From: Notamacropus eugenii
Taxonomy: Eukaryota; Chordata; Mammalia; Diprotodontia; Macropodidae
Assembly: GCF_028372415.1 (NCBI RefSeq)
Contig: NC_092873.1
Location: 354,020,660-354,084,659 of the forward strand
Direction of reading: 5' to 3'
Length of the DNA: 64,000 nucleotides
Positions 23,421-34,385 of the stretch are shown piece by piece. Both the position numbers and the translations under genes were made by a program. The stretch's first letter is position 1, and each line of letters begins with the position of its first letter. Below the pieces are notes generated by a model. The model was not told the DNA's origin, searched no databases, and saw only the letters and a list, made by a program, of their open reading frames with translations.

Positions 23421-25914
23421 GTTTTGTTTGTTTTTCACATGAGCTTCTGCCAGTTAGAGTCTCTTCCATATAGTATTCCTTGCAGTTAATTAATTTCAAA
23501 CCTAAATGCTTAAGGTTTTTTTTTATCTATCCCATCATATCTATTTATCATATCCCAATATACCTATTTGTATTTATTTATTTATTTGTTAGGAGCATTT
23601 TGATTTTTTCTGAACAGATGTTCCTCAGAGATGCATTTTCAAAATAAACAAAAGACTTTCAACAGTCATGACTGGAGGAGAGGGAGTAGCTGAAATAGTT
23701 GTTGGCAGAAGAGGTTTCTGGGTAAAGGGAGGCTGCAACAGCCCCATCAGATCAGCAGGTTTGGAGGAGATACATCATAGGGATAGAGACTGTATTTGAG
23801 ATTTCATTGACATAGGGAATTCCCTCAATCAAAGCAGATCAGCACCTTCTTTGAAACTTAGAGAACTGCTTAGGGGAACTGAGATCAAGTGACTTGCTCA
23901 AGGTCACACAGCCAGTTGTGTGGCAGACATTGGACCTGAACCCACATCTTTATAGCTCTGGAACTGGATCCCTGTCCACCATACCACACTGCCTCATACA
24001 GAGTAACACCCTCCTAAGAGAGAACAGTCTCAGATAAAAGCTATCTGTTTTCTTGCTTTTCTTTCTCTGCTCCCTTTTCACACTGGGGAAGGTAAAAAAG
24101 ACAATAAAAAAACAGCACCTGTTTTGTCATTTACACTATTATCCCACTGGAGCATTACAACACTCCTACAAAGTAAGTATTAGATTTTCTTATCCTCATT
24201 TTACAGATGAATAAACTGAGGCTCCAAGAATCACTTAATGTGACTTAATTATCTTTGTGGCTATAGACAAGTGTCACAGTCAGGATCTGAACACTGCTCT
24301 TGCTGATTCTCATTCTAGCACACTATGCAAACGAAGAAAAACCTTGGTATAGTCAGGAAGACCTGAGTTCTAATCCTGCATCAGACTTTTTAAAACAGCC
24401 ATATCACCCTGAGCAAGTCACAGCTTTCCTTGGCCTCAGCTTACACATTTGTAAAATGGGATTCATGGTGCTGTGGAAAGTTACATCAGAATCCCAGCTC
24501 TGCCACTTACTAGGTATGGGACATTGAACATGTTACTTAGCTTCCTTAGGTTTCAGTTTCTTCATCTGTAAAAGGAGGAGACTGGACTCAGTAACCTTTG
24601 AGGTCTCCAGCTCTAAATCTCCGCTCCTATGATTTTTGGCCAAAAGAATAACGCTAATCCGAACCACAAACCCCTCTTCCCCAGAAACAGAGAGATAACC
24701 ATTAGTGATGCTAATAATACCTAACATTTATATAGTGCTCGTGCCAGGCACTGTGCTAAGTGCTTTACAAGTATTATCTCATTTGAGCCTCAGAATAACC
24801 CTGAGAGGTGGGTGATATTATTAACCCCATTTTACAGTTGAGGAAACTGAGGTGAACACAAGTTATAACTTGCCTAGGGTCAAACGCTAGGACATGTCTG
24901 AGGTTACATTTGAACTCAGGTTTTCCTGACTCCAGGCCTAGCACACAGAGAAGAACTTAGAAAAGAGGGAGATGCAGAGAAGAGGAAAAGGTGTGGGGAA
25001 GACTGGCCAGTTAGCTTTTGCTTAAAGACCTCCTCTCTCCTGAGACCACTCATTTCATATGTAGCCCTCTTAGGAAGTTCTTCCTCCCACAGAGCTAAAA
25101 TTTACCTCTTTGCAACTGCCACCCAATTCATTTTCCATCAATAGACTCAGAGGAATAGCCTTTAACAAAATCTAAATCTCATATAGCATGTATGTGAAAA
25201 AAATGCAACAAGAACAACAATTTTTAAAAATAGCATGGCAGTGAAAGAACTTTAACCAATATACTCAAACGTATCTTTCAAGGACAAAAAGCTGGTTATA
25301 TTCATAAAAGAGAAATACTGGAAGCTTTCTCAGGAAAGGAAGGATGCCTACAGTCCCCACTGTCACAACACTACAGGGCTGGAAGGGACCTCAATAGGGA
25401 CCTCATCTACTCCAACCCCAACTAAGCCTCTCACCATCCTCAACAATGGCTTCTCCAGCCTTGTGTGGGCGTCCCCATGACAGGACCTCCTGAGGCAGTT
25501 CATTCCATTTGCAGACAGGTCAAAGTGTTTATCTATGTTCCCATTTATAAGGGGATGGTAGGAGGTGGTCAAGACTGGCACCTTGACTGGTGATTTCATC
25601 AATGTGAGGGAAATTAAGTATGGAAGAAGGTTGACAACTCCCCCTCGTAGCCTTAAGGGAGTTAATTAATCCTTTTTTTTCTTCATACTGAGTCCAAATC
25701 TCTAGTTTCCACCTGTTAGTCCTACTTCCACTCTTGGGGCCATGGAAAACCTGACCATTCCCTCTCCCACCCAAGATCTGAGGACTGAGTTAAGCATTTC
25801 GAGATCAGCCGAGTGTTAGGAAGGCTAGCTGGAGCAACGAGCCAGTGGGACCCCGGGAGGCCCAAATTGGAGGTTTGGTTCCTCTCCCAATTAACGCTCC
25901 CTTCTCTTCCCAAG
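23421..25914. other. ARHGAP23 intron with scattered MIR and L3 relics
   Basis: MIR/MON1-like copies at about 23875-24000 (antisense), 24150-24295 (antisense), 24420-24600 (sense) and 24715-24945 (antisense). A CR1/L3 fragment is at about 25365-25520 (actacagggctggaagggac). The last 350 bp before the terminal exon show no repeat. Confidence 0.55.
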
Positions 25915-27006
25915 GGCTCGTGGGCCCCAAAGAAAGAACCGTACACTCGGGAGATGCTGGCGGCTATCTCCTTCATCTCGGCGGTCAACCGCAAACGCAA
26001 GAAGAGGTGCGAAGCTCGAGGGCTGGGGAGCAGCACGGACGACGACTCGGAGCAGGAGGCCCACAAGCCGGGGATGGGGCTGCCGTCGGTGGCGGTTCAG
26101 GACGGCCCCGCAGGGCAACCACCGGAAGCCAGGGACGCCGGGGCGCCGAGCCGCCACAGCCCCCCGAGGGTCCCCAAAGAGGGGGCTGGGGAGCGGCCCG
26201 CCGCCGACACCCGCTCCATAGTCTCCGGCTACTCCACCCTGTCCACCATGGACCGCAGCGTGTGCTCGGGGGCCGAGGGCCGCGGCGGAGGCGGAGGGGG
26301 AGCGGGCGACGAGGCCGACGACGAGCGTAGCGAGCTGAGCCACGTGGAGACCGACACGGAGGGCGGCGGCGGGCCGCGCCCGGGGTCCGAAGGTCGGCTG
26401 CCCCGACGGCCCTCCTTCAGCTCTCACCACCTGATGCACTGCGACACCCTGGCCCGCCGGCGCCTCTCTCGTAGCCGGCCCGACGGAGACGACGGGGGCG
26501 CCGGGGGCCGGGCTCCCCACTCCCCCGCCGACCTCGCCGGCTCCGCTTCGTCCAGCAGCCAGGAGTCGCTGCGGCCGCCGCCCGCAGCGGGGGGAAAGGC
26601 GGCCCTTACCGCCCGCCCCTCGCTGACCGAGCAGCTACGGCTGCGGCTCCGGGGCTCGGCCGATGACATGTTCGGGGTGAAGCTGCGGAGGCCTCTGTCC
26701 CCCGAAACCCGACGGCGCCGCAGCAGCTGGAGGCGGCACACCGTGGTGGTGCAGAGCCCCCTGACCGACCTCAACTTCAACGAGTGGAAGGAGCTGGGAG
26801 ACGGCGGCTCCCTGACCCCTGGCGAGGGGGCCCCGCCCCGGCCGCACAGTGACATTAAGGACTCGGGCCTCAGCAGTCTGGAGTCCACCAAGGCTCGGCC
26901 CTCCTCCTCCTCAACTTCCCTGCCGCCCCAGGCCGGGGAGCTGTCCAGCTCGCGCAGCCAGGCGCCCAGGAGAACAGCTACGTCGCGGCTCCACCAATGT
27001 CTGTGA
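25915..27006 (+). CDS. ARHGAP23: ARHGAP23 terminal coding exon (disordered C-terminal tail)
   Basis: The acceptor is ttctcttcccaag; 363 codons then TGA. The open frame extends upstream to an ATG at 25813, but that part is intron; the frame must join KSK of the previous exon to [15 protein letters not shown]. Visible in order: a basic cluster NRKRKKR (exon residues 25-31), a Ser/Thr-rich [13 protein letters not shown] segment, Gly-rich and acidic DEADDERSE, then [20 protein letters not shown] with SSWRRHT, and a Ser-rich end closing in HQCL. ARHGAP21 ends in a similar H-x-CL. The exon is extremely GC- and CpG-rich, unlike the AT-rich introns. No enzymatic domain is expected here; the tail is probably a phospho-regulated scaffold segment. 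Confidence 0.95.
   Translation, partial: GSWAPKKEPYTREMLAAISFISAVNRKRKKRCEARGLGSSTDDDSEQEAHKPGMGLPSVAVQDGPAGQPPEARDAGAPSRHSPPRVPKEGAGERPAADTRSIVSGYSTLSTMDRSVCSGAEGRGGGGGGAGDEADDERSELSHVETDTEGGGGPRPGSEGRLPRRPSFSSHHLMHCDTLARRRLSRSRPDGDDGGAGGRAPHSPADLAGSASSSSQESLRPPPAAGGKAALTARPSLTEQLRLRLRGSADDMFGVKLRRPLSPETRRRRSSWRRHTVVVQSPLTDLNFNEWKELGDGGSLTPGEGAPPRPHSDIKDSGLSSLESTKARPSSSSTSLPPQAGELSSSRSQAPRRTATSRLHQCL
25940..26960 (+). other. CpG-island-like composition inside last ARHGAP23 coding exon
   Basis: Dense CG dinucleotides begin just after the acceptor and stop abruptly near the stop codon. The codon third positions are mostly G or C. Flanking intron and UTR are ordinary AT-rich sequence. This could be an intragenic (orphan) CpG island or simply coding bias. 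Confidence 0.7.
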
Positions 27007-27347
27007 CCCCGGCGCTCACTCCTTCGCCACGGAGCCGCCTTTCTGTTCTTGGGATTCCCCAACTTTCCATCTCGGGGTGAGGGGGCTGCTTCTGTCCCTC
27101 CCAGAGTCACCTTTAATCTTCCTGCTTGGTCAGAAAGGGGGGAAAGGCAAGTGAGGTCTCTTGCGACTATGTTTTTGTGCTGGAATTGGTGAGAGAGAAG
27201 AAAATGGGAAGTTGGGGGCCAAAGTGAGGGAGTGTGAAGAGGACAGGGATGGAAAAAGAGAGAGAGCAAGTCAGGGAGCGAAGAGAAGCAGATAAGCCCT
27301 GGAGAGAGAAGGGAGGGGAATATATGAAAGACGGATAGGTGAGGTAA

Positions 27348-27353
27348 AATAAA
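27348..27353 (+). terminator. ARHGAP23: proximal poly(A) signal AATAAA (candidate)
   Basis: An AATAAA lies 342 bp after the stop codon, followed by a T/GT-rich stretch (ctgtatgtttgcttgtatgt at 27380-27399). It would give a short 3'UTR lacking both Pumilio motifs. Confidence 0.5.
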
Positions 27354-28234
27354 GACAATTCCAGGCATTCTGTGATCACCTGTATGTTTGCTTGTATGTA
27401 TCCCTCTGGAGCCTTACACCCATGCGCCCAAACATCCCCCTTTAATTATGCAGGGGAAGGGCACCCCCTGGTTTTATTCTAAAGGAAAGATGAATGATGC
27501 CAATCGCTTACTTCTCCCCCTCTCCTGACCCAGCACTAGTCGTGGATACCTGATTCTCAAGAGTTAGGGAGAGGAGTAAACAATTTCGCATCTCCTGGAG
27601 CTGTTGTGTGTAGGAGCTGAGGGAAGCTAGTTAATTACCTTATGTGGATGTATGCCGTGTGTGTCTGTGTTCGTGTGCACTGTAGTCCCAGCCAACAAAT
27701 TTCTGTAGCAGTTTTCGACCTGCCCCCTGCTGTCTAAAAGCGGTCTCTGCTTGAAGTCAACCTTCACCTGCTTCTTCCTGATCCGTGGAGACTGGGCTAT
27801 CTTTCTCACTTTGTCCCTTGCTGCTTGTCTAAGTGAGGTCAGAAGGAGAGACAGGGGGCCACGCCCCTGAGGCAAAGACAAACACTAGAACTTCCCCTAA
27901 CTCTAAACGTTTGCCAAATGTCTCCAAGCTTTGATCATCACCCCACGAAGGGCTTTGACCATGGGGAGCTGCAGTAGCAAGATCCCCATACAGTTTTTTT
28001 TTAGGGGGGAGGGGAAACTTTAGGGCCTCTTTCTACTTCCTTCTACTTCTGTTTTGTTCTTCCAACCCAGTCTGCTCTAGTTTTCAGGACTTGTGCATCT
28101 GGGCCACCATTTCCCACGGGGAACAGGGATCACTGCCACCAACACTCACCTACATATACACATCCTACTGGCTAAGAAGTCAACTTGTTCCCTTCAAGGT
28201 GGGTGGGCAGGGCTACCACCTCTCTCCCCTACAT

Positions 28235-28242
28235 TGTAAATA
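28235..28242 (+). promoter_or_regulatory. UGUAAAUA Pumilio-type element 1
   Basis: This is an exact match to the UGUANAUA recognition octamer in the mRNA sense. Function is inferred from the motif alone. Confidence 0.4.
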
Positions 28243-28244
28243 AA
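28239..28244 (+). terminator. ARHGAP23: internal poly(A) signal AATAAA (candidate)
   Basis: The hexamer overlaps the first UGUAAAUA motif (28235-28242). There is no clear GU-rich element directly downstream, so its use is doubtful. Confidence 0.3.
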
Positions 28245-28393
28245 CTGAAAATAACCAGATGACTCCACTCCAACTCCAAAATCCAGTCATTCCTGGGAAG
28301 CCTTGATGGATTTCACTTTCCATGGCTGGCAGTTTTCCTGTTTTATGCAAAGATTTGCTGTAAAATGGATTTCTCTCCCCACCCCCCTTTTTT

Positions 28394-28401
28394 TGTAAAT
28401 A
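28394..28401 (+). promoter_or_regulatory. UGUAAAUA Pumilio-type element 2
   Basis: A second exact octamer lies in the same 3'UTR, within an AU-rich region about 240 nt before the distal poly(A) signal. Confidence 0.4.
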
Positions 28402-28639
28402 GTGTCTTTAAATGTGTAACATATTATAAAGAATTTATAAGAATTTTTAAAGATGTTTCACTCATTTAAAAAGTGATGTAACAGTGTTGGATAAATTTCA
28501 CTTTCCCCCCCAACTCTTCCCCTCCCATGTCCGCATGTCTCTTCTTTCTGTGTGTCATTGGGACACCTTTCTTTAGGCAACAACTAAAAGTTTCTGCTTC
28601 TGAAAAATCCTGTCTTAAAAGTGCAGTCTATATATTGGA

Positions 28640-28645
28640 AATAAA
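28640..28645 (+). terminator. ARHGAP23: distal poly(A) signal AATAAA of ARHGAP23
   Basis: AATAAA is followed within 30 nt by the GU-rich run cacttgttttggtagg. Repeat DNA starts about 75 bp further on, so this is the most likely mRNA end. Confidence 0.65.
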
Positions 28646-28717
28646 TGACCTTCTTCAAAGACTCTGTGCCTCACTTGTTTTGGTAGGATCAAAGATTCTG
28701 ATCTTCAAGAGCATCTT

Positions 28718-28890
28718 ATCCAGTGATTCTTAACCTTTTCTGTAGCACAGATCCCTTTGGCAATCTGGTCAAACCTAGAGACTGCCTTCTCAGAATAACT
28801 TTTTTAAATGCATGAAATAAAATGCGTAGTATTACAAAGGAAATACAATAAAGAACATTTTTTTTAAAGTTCAGGACATTAGGTTAATAA
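28718..28890 (+). mobile_element. hAT-Charlie-like MITE, copy 2
   Basis: Starts cagtgattcttaacctttt; internal tgcatgaaataaaatgcgta; ends ttaggttaataatcc. It begins just after the ARHGAP23 mRNA end. Confidence 0.65.
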
Positions 28891-30860
28891 TCCTTGGATA
28901 GTAATCCCCTGATTTTACAAAGAGAATGATGCTAGAGAGGTCAAGTGAACTGGCCAAAGTTACACAGACAGTTATGAAATTCAAGTCCAGAAATTCCAAA
29001 TCCAGATCCAATACTTTTCTACTGTACCTTGGAGAAGGATGACACAGATTTCAGGGAGGAGAGGTTACAAGATCAATGAGATTTAGATTTGGAAGGACAT
29101 ATAGCCCAATGTCTCACCCCCATCCATTTTATAGAGAAATAGAATTGTTTCTTTACATGCAAAGAACTGTCAATGTAATTATCATTACATCAACAATAAT
29201 AGCCACCATGGTAGTCCTAGGGTGTGGCTCTATAAGTCTTGAATGCATTTTAGGGTTAATTGACTGGTGAATATACTTTTTCTGTTCTTGTTTGGATTAA
29301 GGGTAAGACATGGTCTCTTGTTACAGAAATGAGTCAGTGGATGCCTCTCTTGACTCCCTAGTAGTGTGAAGGTGACCCTGGATTCTTGAAGGCTATGCTT
29401 GTGGAGTTCAAACCCTAGTAGGTCCTACCAAGTTGAAAAAGCTTCAGTTACTGACTGGGCTATTGCCTGTGTAGCCTGTATCTGTCACATAAGACTAGCT
29501 TCGTACAAGTGGCATCCACTCGTCTTGAGTACAGAAAAGTTCATATATGATGAGGTGTTTTTATATTTTAATTTTTTGGGCACAACTTGCGTAGACTGTT
29601 AAGCTCCTGAGGGGATTGAAATTTGTTTCTGTGGAAATCACAAGCCTTTACACGTTTTAAACAAAATATTGTGAACATTTTATTTCAGTATAATGGGTTT
29701 CCTTGTGATCCTATGTATTTTATTTTTATTTTATGCACTAAAAACATTATTCTAAGAAGTCCATAGACTCCACCAGGTTGTCAGAGGGGTCCAGAACACA
29801 AAGATTTCTAAACCCAATGGCAGGAAGCCATCCTGATTGACTGAGTAATTCTGAGACTGTAGAATGGAAAAAGGAGCCCAATCCAGAGTATTCAGGAGAG
29901 CCACTCTTCAAATGGTGTTTCATGGTAGGAGCAGAGGGTGTTTTGGTTTGACAGAATGTCATTCTCAGTACTGGGAAGGCCAACTACAAAATGAGGGAGT
30001 TGCAGCTCCAGACATAGAGAATAATTCAATGGGATGCGGGAAAACTTTAATTAAAAGATAACTAAACAAGTCTGGGATTATTCATTTGGGGCTTGTTAAT
30101 TTTCTGTTTCTTGGTAATGTTTCTGTTTGAATATCTGTAATTTTATTCTTGACTCATCTATCCTTTTCCCTTCTGAGGAAACCCAAGAAAATGAACACCT
30201 GTGGTCTGGAATACGTGGCACTGGGGAAGGAAAGAAGGAAGTAGGGCCCAGAAGTACAGCAACCACAATGGCAAAAGAAAGTTGAAGGGTCATTAGCTTC
30301 TTGAGACCAGAGACTGTTTTGTTTTTCTATTTGTAGCCCTGGTGCTTACCACAATGCCTTGCACATAGTAAAACTATAATAAGTGTTTTTGGGTTTTTTT
30401 CTCATTCACCCATTCATTCTTTAAGACTTGGGCTTGCTAAGTTCCTCATGAAATCATTCTTTAAGTTCATTCACTCCATAAGTCTTGGGCCTGCTGCTTC
30501 TCTTTTGAGATCACCCTAAGATTCAGGGTACTTGCTTATTTGTCAGCAGAAGGGATGGAAATCAGTTGTAAAGAGGGACTTCCCCATGAAGAAGACTAAG
30601 GTTTTATTTTTTATGATACTGAAAGATAAGGAAACCTAGGCTAGAGGAGCCTGGAGGCAGACTGAGTCAGGATTCTCTGCCTAGACAGTGATGAGTGTGG
30701 AATGAAGGGTGAATATATATCTTGATGAGGCTACGGGAGAACAGGAAAAATCCTAGCCATACTCACAACCTCTAATTAATATTGTCTGTATGATATGCCA
30801 GACAAATTTATTTGTAGTGAGACAAGTTTGGATCAAACTCCAAAAAACTTGTCCATTTCT
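28891..30860. other. intergenic DNA between convergent genes
   Basis: An antisense MIR relic at about 28905-29030. A hAT-Charlie-like MITE at 29640-29818 (minus). An L2 3' end at about 30300-30400 (ttgcacatagtaaaactata). No gene or RNA supported elsewhere. Confidence 0.5.
29640..29818 (-). mobile_element. hAT-Charlie-like MITE, copy 3
   Basis: ttatttcagtataatgggtt, gaagtccatagactccacca and aagatttctaaaccc; antisense twin of copy 1. Confidence 0.6.
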
Positions 30861-31205
30861 ATGCCTTTCCATTTTGTTGCTTTCTCCTAATTTCTTGGAA
30901 TTTTTTTTTTAAAAACTCCATCTCTTAAGGAAAGAGAGTTTCCCTCATCTTGGTCAGAGTTGTATAGCACCCTCCCTAGGGATCAGGAAGGTAAGGCTGG
31001 GGTGGGTGTGGGGTGGCAGTCACCAGCCCAACTCTGGATTCCAGGGAGAACCAGTGGGATGGGATAAAGACAAGTGGAATGCCCAAGAAGGGCAGAGTTT
31101 GGGCCAGCTATGATGGGCAGCACATTGCCTCCTAGTGATACACCTAGTGTCAGGGCTGGCAGAGAACCATTTGAATAAACCTCAAGTGAGCCTGTCCCAT
31201 TGGGC
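30861..31205 (+). repeat. left arm of large inverted repeat
   Basis: This reads as the reverse complement of 31957-32293 with scattered mismatches and short indels. Shared blocks include ctttctcctaatttctt, gtagcaccctccctaggg/gatcaggaagg, ggctggcagagaaccattt and ctcaagtgagcctgtcccat. It does not resemble any repeat family I recognise. Confidence 0.88.
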
Positions 31206-31956
31206 AAAGTAGACACAAGTCAAAGGGCTGTATAATGTCTACTATGAATTTGGGTTTTCATTACACTGGAAACTGGGTAGTACCTTGAGCTATTAGAGAG
31301 AGAAAAGAGATGCTGGCAATATCCAAGAAAGTGTGCAGAGAGCTGGGTTTGGAAGTCAGAAAGTCCAGCTCATACAAGAAAACACTTCCCTTCATTCCTT
31401 TTTTGGGGAAGAGGGGGTGGTAGTGTCCAAAGTTGTGGGTTATTGTATGTATTGTCAGATTTTTTAAAATGTAGATTGGTTTTGCTCATCTTTATCGTCT
31501 TGCTCTTTTTAGTTTTTTAAATCTTTGTTATATATTCATTTGTTTTACTCGTTTCCCCCTTGTTATTTTTATTTTTTTTAAAAAATCTTTTGTTATATAG
31601 AATTGCTATCTGGGGGGAAACAAGGGGAAGGATAAAGAAAGAAATGTAGGTGATGTAAAAATAAAATATCAATAAAAAGTTGGGTTTTTAAAAAACATCT
31701 CAACAACCAAAATGACACTGTGGCTGTTGGAATGAAAGAAGGGTTTGCTAGAAATACTAAGCCTCACTTTGGTAGAACCCAAAGTGAAGTCAAGAGGATG
31801 CAAGGATTTACAGCTCTGCTTAGGAATAGTAAAGAGCTTTCTAACAAAGTGTCTGATGATGGTTGGCAGTGATGCTAGCAAGAGAGCAATGGGCCAAGGG
31901 AGCCAACAATCTGATCAGAGGGACTCAAGAAACCAGGGTTAATAAGATACATGAGA
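31206..31956. other. spacer of the inverted repeat
   Basis: About 750 bp. The middle (31440-31690) is T-rich then A-rich, ending in aataaaatatcaataaaaag, like the 3' tail of a retroelement. The rest shows nothing I recognise. Confidence 0.5.
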
Positions 31957-32293
31957 GCCCAATGGGACAGGCTCACTTGAGGCTTATCTAAATGGTTCTC
32001 TGCCAGCCCTGCCACTAGGTGTATCACTCAGGGGCAATGTGCTGTCCCATCACAGCTGGTCCTAACTCTACCCTTCCTGTCTGATCTCAGCCCCACTGGT
32101 TCTCCCTGGAATACGGAGCTGGGCTGGTGACTGCCACCCCCACCCCAGCCTCACCTTCCTGATCCCTAGGGAGGGTGCTACACAACTCTTCTGTACTGAC
32201 CAAGGTGAGGGAAACTCCCTTTCCTTAGGAGGTGGAGTTTTTCCAAAGGAATTCCTAAGAAATTAGGAGAAAGTGGCAAAATGAAAAGGCATA
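31957..32293 (-). repeat. right arm of large inverted repeat
   Basis: This is the inverted partner of 30861-31205. The inner border is sharp at gcccaatgggacagg. The outer border fades near tgaaaaggcat. No homology was seen beyond either border. Confidence 0.88.
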
Positions 32294-34359
32294 GTAATAG
32301 ACCAATACACACAAATACATATCTAGGTGATTGGCCATAAACTGGACACTGTGGGGGTACCCAGGCATTCAGTTGGACATGTGGCTAACTTCCCAGCTAC
32401 CAGGCAATGAAGTGATTGGAAAGAGAGGGGAGAGGAGGCACAGCATCTTGGAAAGGATATTGTAAGATGGCAGAGTAGCTCCCCCTCCAGATTCAGATGA
32501 TTGAGTTGGAAATGAAGGAGGAAGAGATGGTGCTGCGGAGATTACTCAGGGACTGGCTGGGAGTTGATTTAACAAAAGATTTGATTGGCAAGAAGTCCTA
32601 AAGTGGTGGCAATTTCTGGGAGGGAAAGCAAGAGTCAGGGTCCTCCTTCCTGGACAAGGTATATGTCAAAGTGTAATGGAAGTAGCCTTTAGAATCAAAG
32701 TATCAAGTCCTGGCTCTCTATTTCCTAGTTATAGGACCTAAGGGAAGTCCTCATTTCTTTAGTTTCCTTCCCCAGCTGGAAGGTGCTCTCTTGGGAACAG
32801 GGTCTACCCAGTGGATGGGATTTAAGGTCTTTGACTCAAATTGGGGTTATCACCCCCAGGGTCTAGGGAGGCTATAGGGACTAGAAACTACTCCAGGAAA
32901 GTCTCCAGGGTCTCCAGGAAAGAGCTCAGATTAAGCTTCAGCATCTTTGAGAAGCAGACCATTCCAAAGAAGGGCAACATCCAGGACCTTCATAGAACAG
33001 AGAAGTTTATAACTTCAAACTAGTAATACTCAGTCACTGGGGGGTCCCCAGAGGAGGTTTGGACTAATATACAAGTTTGCAAGGAGGGGTGTGGTGAGGA
33101 TTTTCCATTCAATGATACCCTCAGAGTACTCAGGGGGTGGGTATGAAGAGATCTGGGAAACAGCTCCTCAGAATCCTCCAGTTTCCAAGGATACACAGTG
33201 GAAGAGTGTCTGAGCTGACCTTAGAACATGAGAAACAAAATAAATAAGTGTTTAGTCCTGAGTTGGCCCTTGAGCCAGTCCGTAATCACTCCAAGGGCCC
33301 TTTCCACCCATAGGAAGGGAGCAAGACCCATAGGCATTTCTGGACATCTGCAAGAGGACAGAGGGAGCTGCCAGAGGCTTAGACATCATCCTGACAGCTA
33401 TCTGGCAGGAGCTGGAGTGGAAATGTACAGAGAGGCATCACACCAAGGGAGAACTGTTGATCTTTGCTGGACCTGAAGGCACATCAGACTGTAATTTATC
33501 CAAGAGGAATGTAGGATACATGTAGGAAAGAATTCTTTGGCCTATGGCCTTCCCTGAGTAACCCTTACCCTACTCATGGAGACCCCCTTTACTGGGGGAA
33601 GGATGTCTGGTGGAGGCAAGAAGTTAGTGTGCTGCCCAACAGGGAGTAGGGAGTCTTGAAACAGGAAAGCAGAGTATGTTCTTGATGAAGCCAGGGAATA
33701 GAGCTTTAAAATAAAGATAGCACTCATCATGGCAGCTAGTTGACTACCAGAAAACCTCTCCTGAGATACCAGCCTTGAAACAGACTCCAAGAAACCATTA
33801 CTGAAGACTAGAATCATCATTTTAAAAAGGCTGACAGAACACGTCAAACTAGCTCAGCACGATGGAGAGAAAGGGTCAGGTAAAGGTTTGGAATTTCAGG
33901 AACTCAAAACTTTGGGTTGTTTCAGGACCCTGGACAGCTGAAAGCTGAGGAGAGGAAGCATTCTTTCTCCCTGGGGCCAAGACCAACACAAGACCCTAGA
34001 AGGCCAGGATAGCACACAAGAGCAAATATATTAACAATCCAAAATTATAAGGGAACACCTGGGAGCCCACATCTGGAGAAAGAACATAATACAAGTTCTA
34101 GGAGGGGCTTGAGACAGTATCATTCCTGGAAACGATGCCAAATCAATTCTCTCAGGCTAGCTTTTGAGGAATGTGCCAATTCAGAAATCTATTCTTATGA
34201 CTCCTCCCCTGTACCTTGTGTAGTTACATGGGGTGATAGCGGTGAGATGGATGATAAAAAATGGCTGGGAAATCAGAGTCCTCTTAACACTTTCCGGTGT
34301 CCCAAGGAAGCTAGAAGGGTGAAATAACCAGACAGCAGCCCACAGAGCAGGAGATCCAG
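32294..34359. other. intergenic DNA, apparently single-copy
   Basis: No SINE, LINE landmarks or supportable ORF. Low-confidence MIR relic near 32670-32770. It ends at the SRCIN1 cleavage region. Confidence 0.45.
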
Positions 34360-34379
34360 GAGAGGAAAAAGAAACAAGT

Positions 34380-34385
34380 TTTATT
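34380..34385 (-). terminator. SRCIN1: poly(A) signal of SRCIN1
   Basis: AATAAA on the minus strand is followed by a U/GU-rich stretch (ttgtttctttttcc, then tgtgggctgctgtctgg). It is the only minus-strand AATAAA I noted in the 3'UTR. Confidence 0.75.

Larger units (their letters stand above)
27007..28665 (+). other. ARHGAP23: ARHGAP23 3'UTR
   Basis: This runs from the TGA to just past the last AATAAA (28640). It contains no recognisable interspersed repeat, in contrast to everything around it, which suggests constraint. It contains two UGUAAAUA (Pumilio-type) motifs at 28235 and 28394, and an AU-rich stretch at 28395-28500. The 3' boundary is inferred from the poly(A) signal and the repeat that starts at about 28718. 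Confidence 0.75.

Noticed and set aside
25813-25914. ATG at 25813 as the start of a 397-residue protein
   Set aside because: The first 34 codons are intron: the acceptor at 25914 and the ARHGAP21-like GSW..EPYTRE join to the upstream microexon.
26424-27368. 314-codon antisense open frame over the last ARHGAP23 exon (also 25891-26520, 209 codons)
   Set aside because: The sense frame is unquestionable, and GC-rich coding DNA with G/C third positions keeps the antisense frame open. No domain or splice logic supports it.
30983-31216. 77-codon frame in the left arm of the inverted repeat
   Set aside because: Partly recoverable in the other arm, but indels break it. No start context or domain; probably chance.
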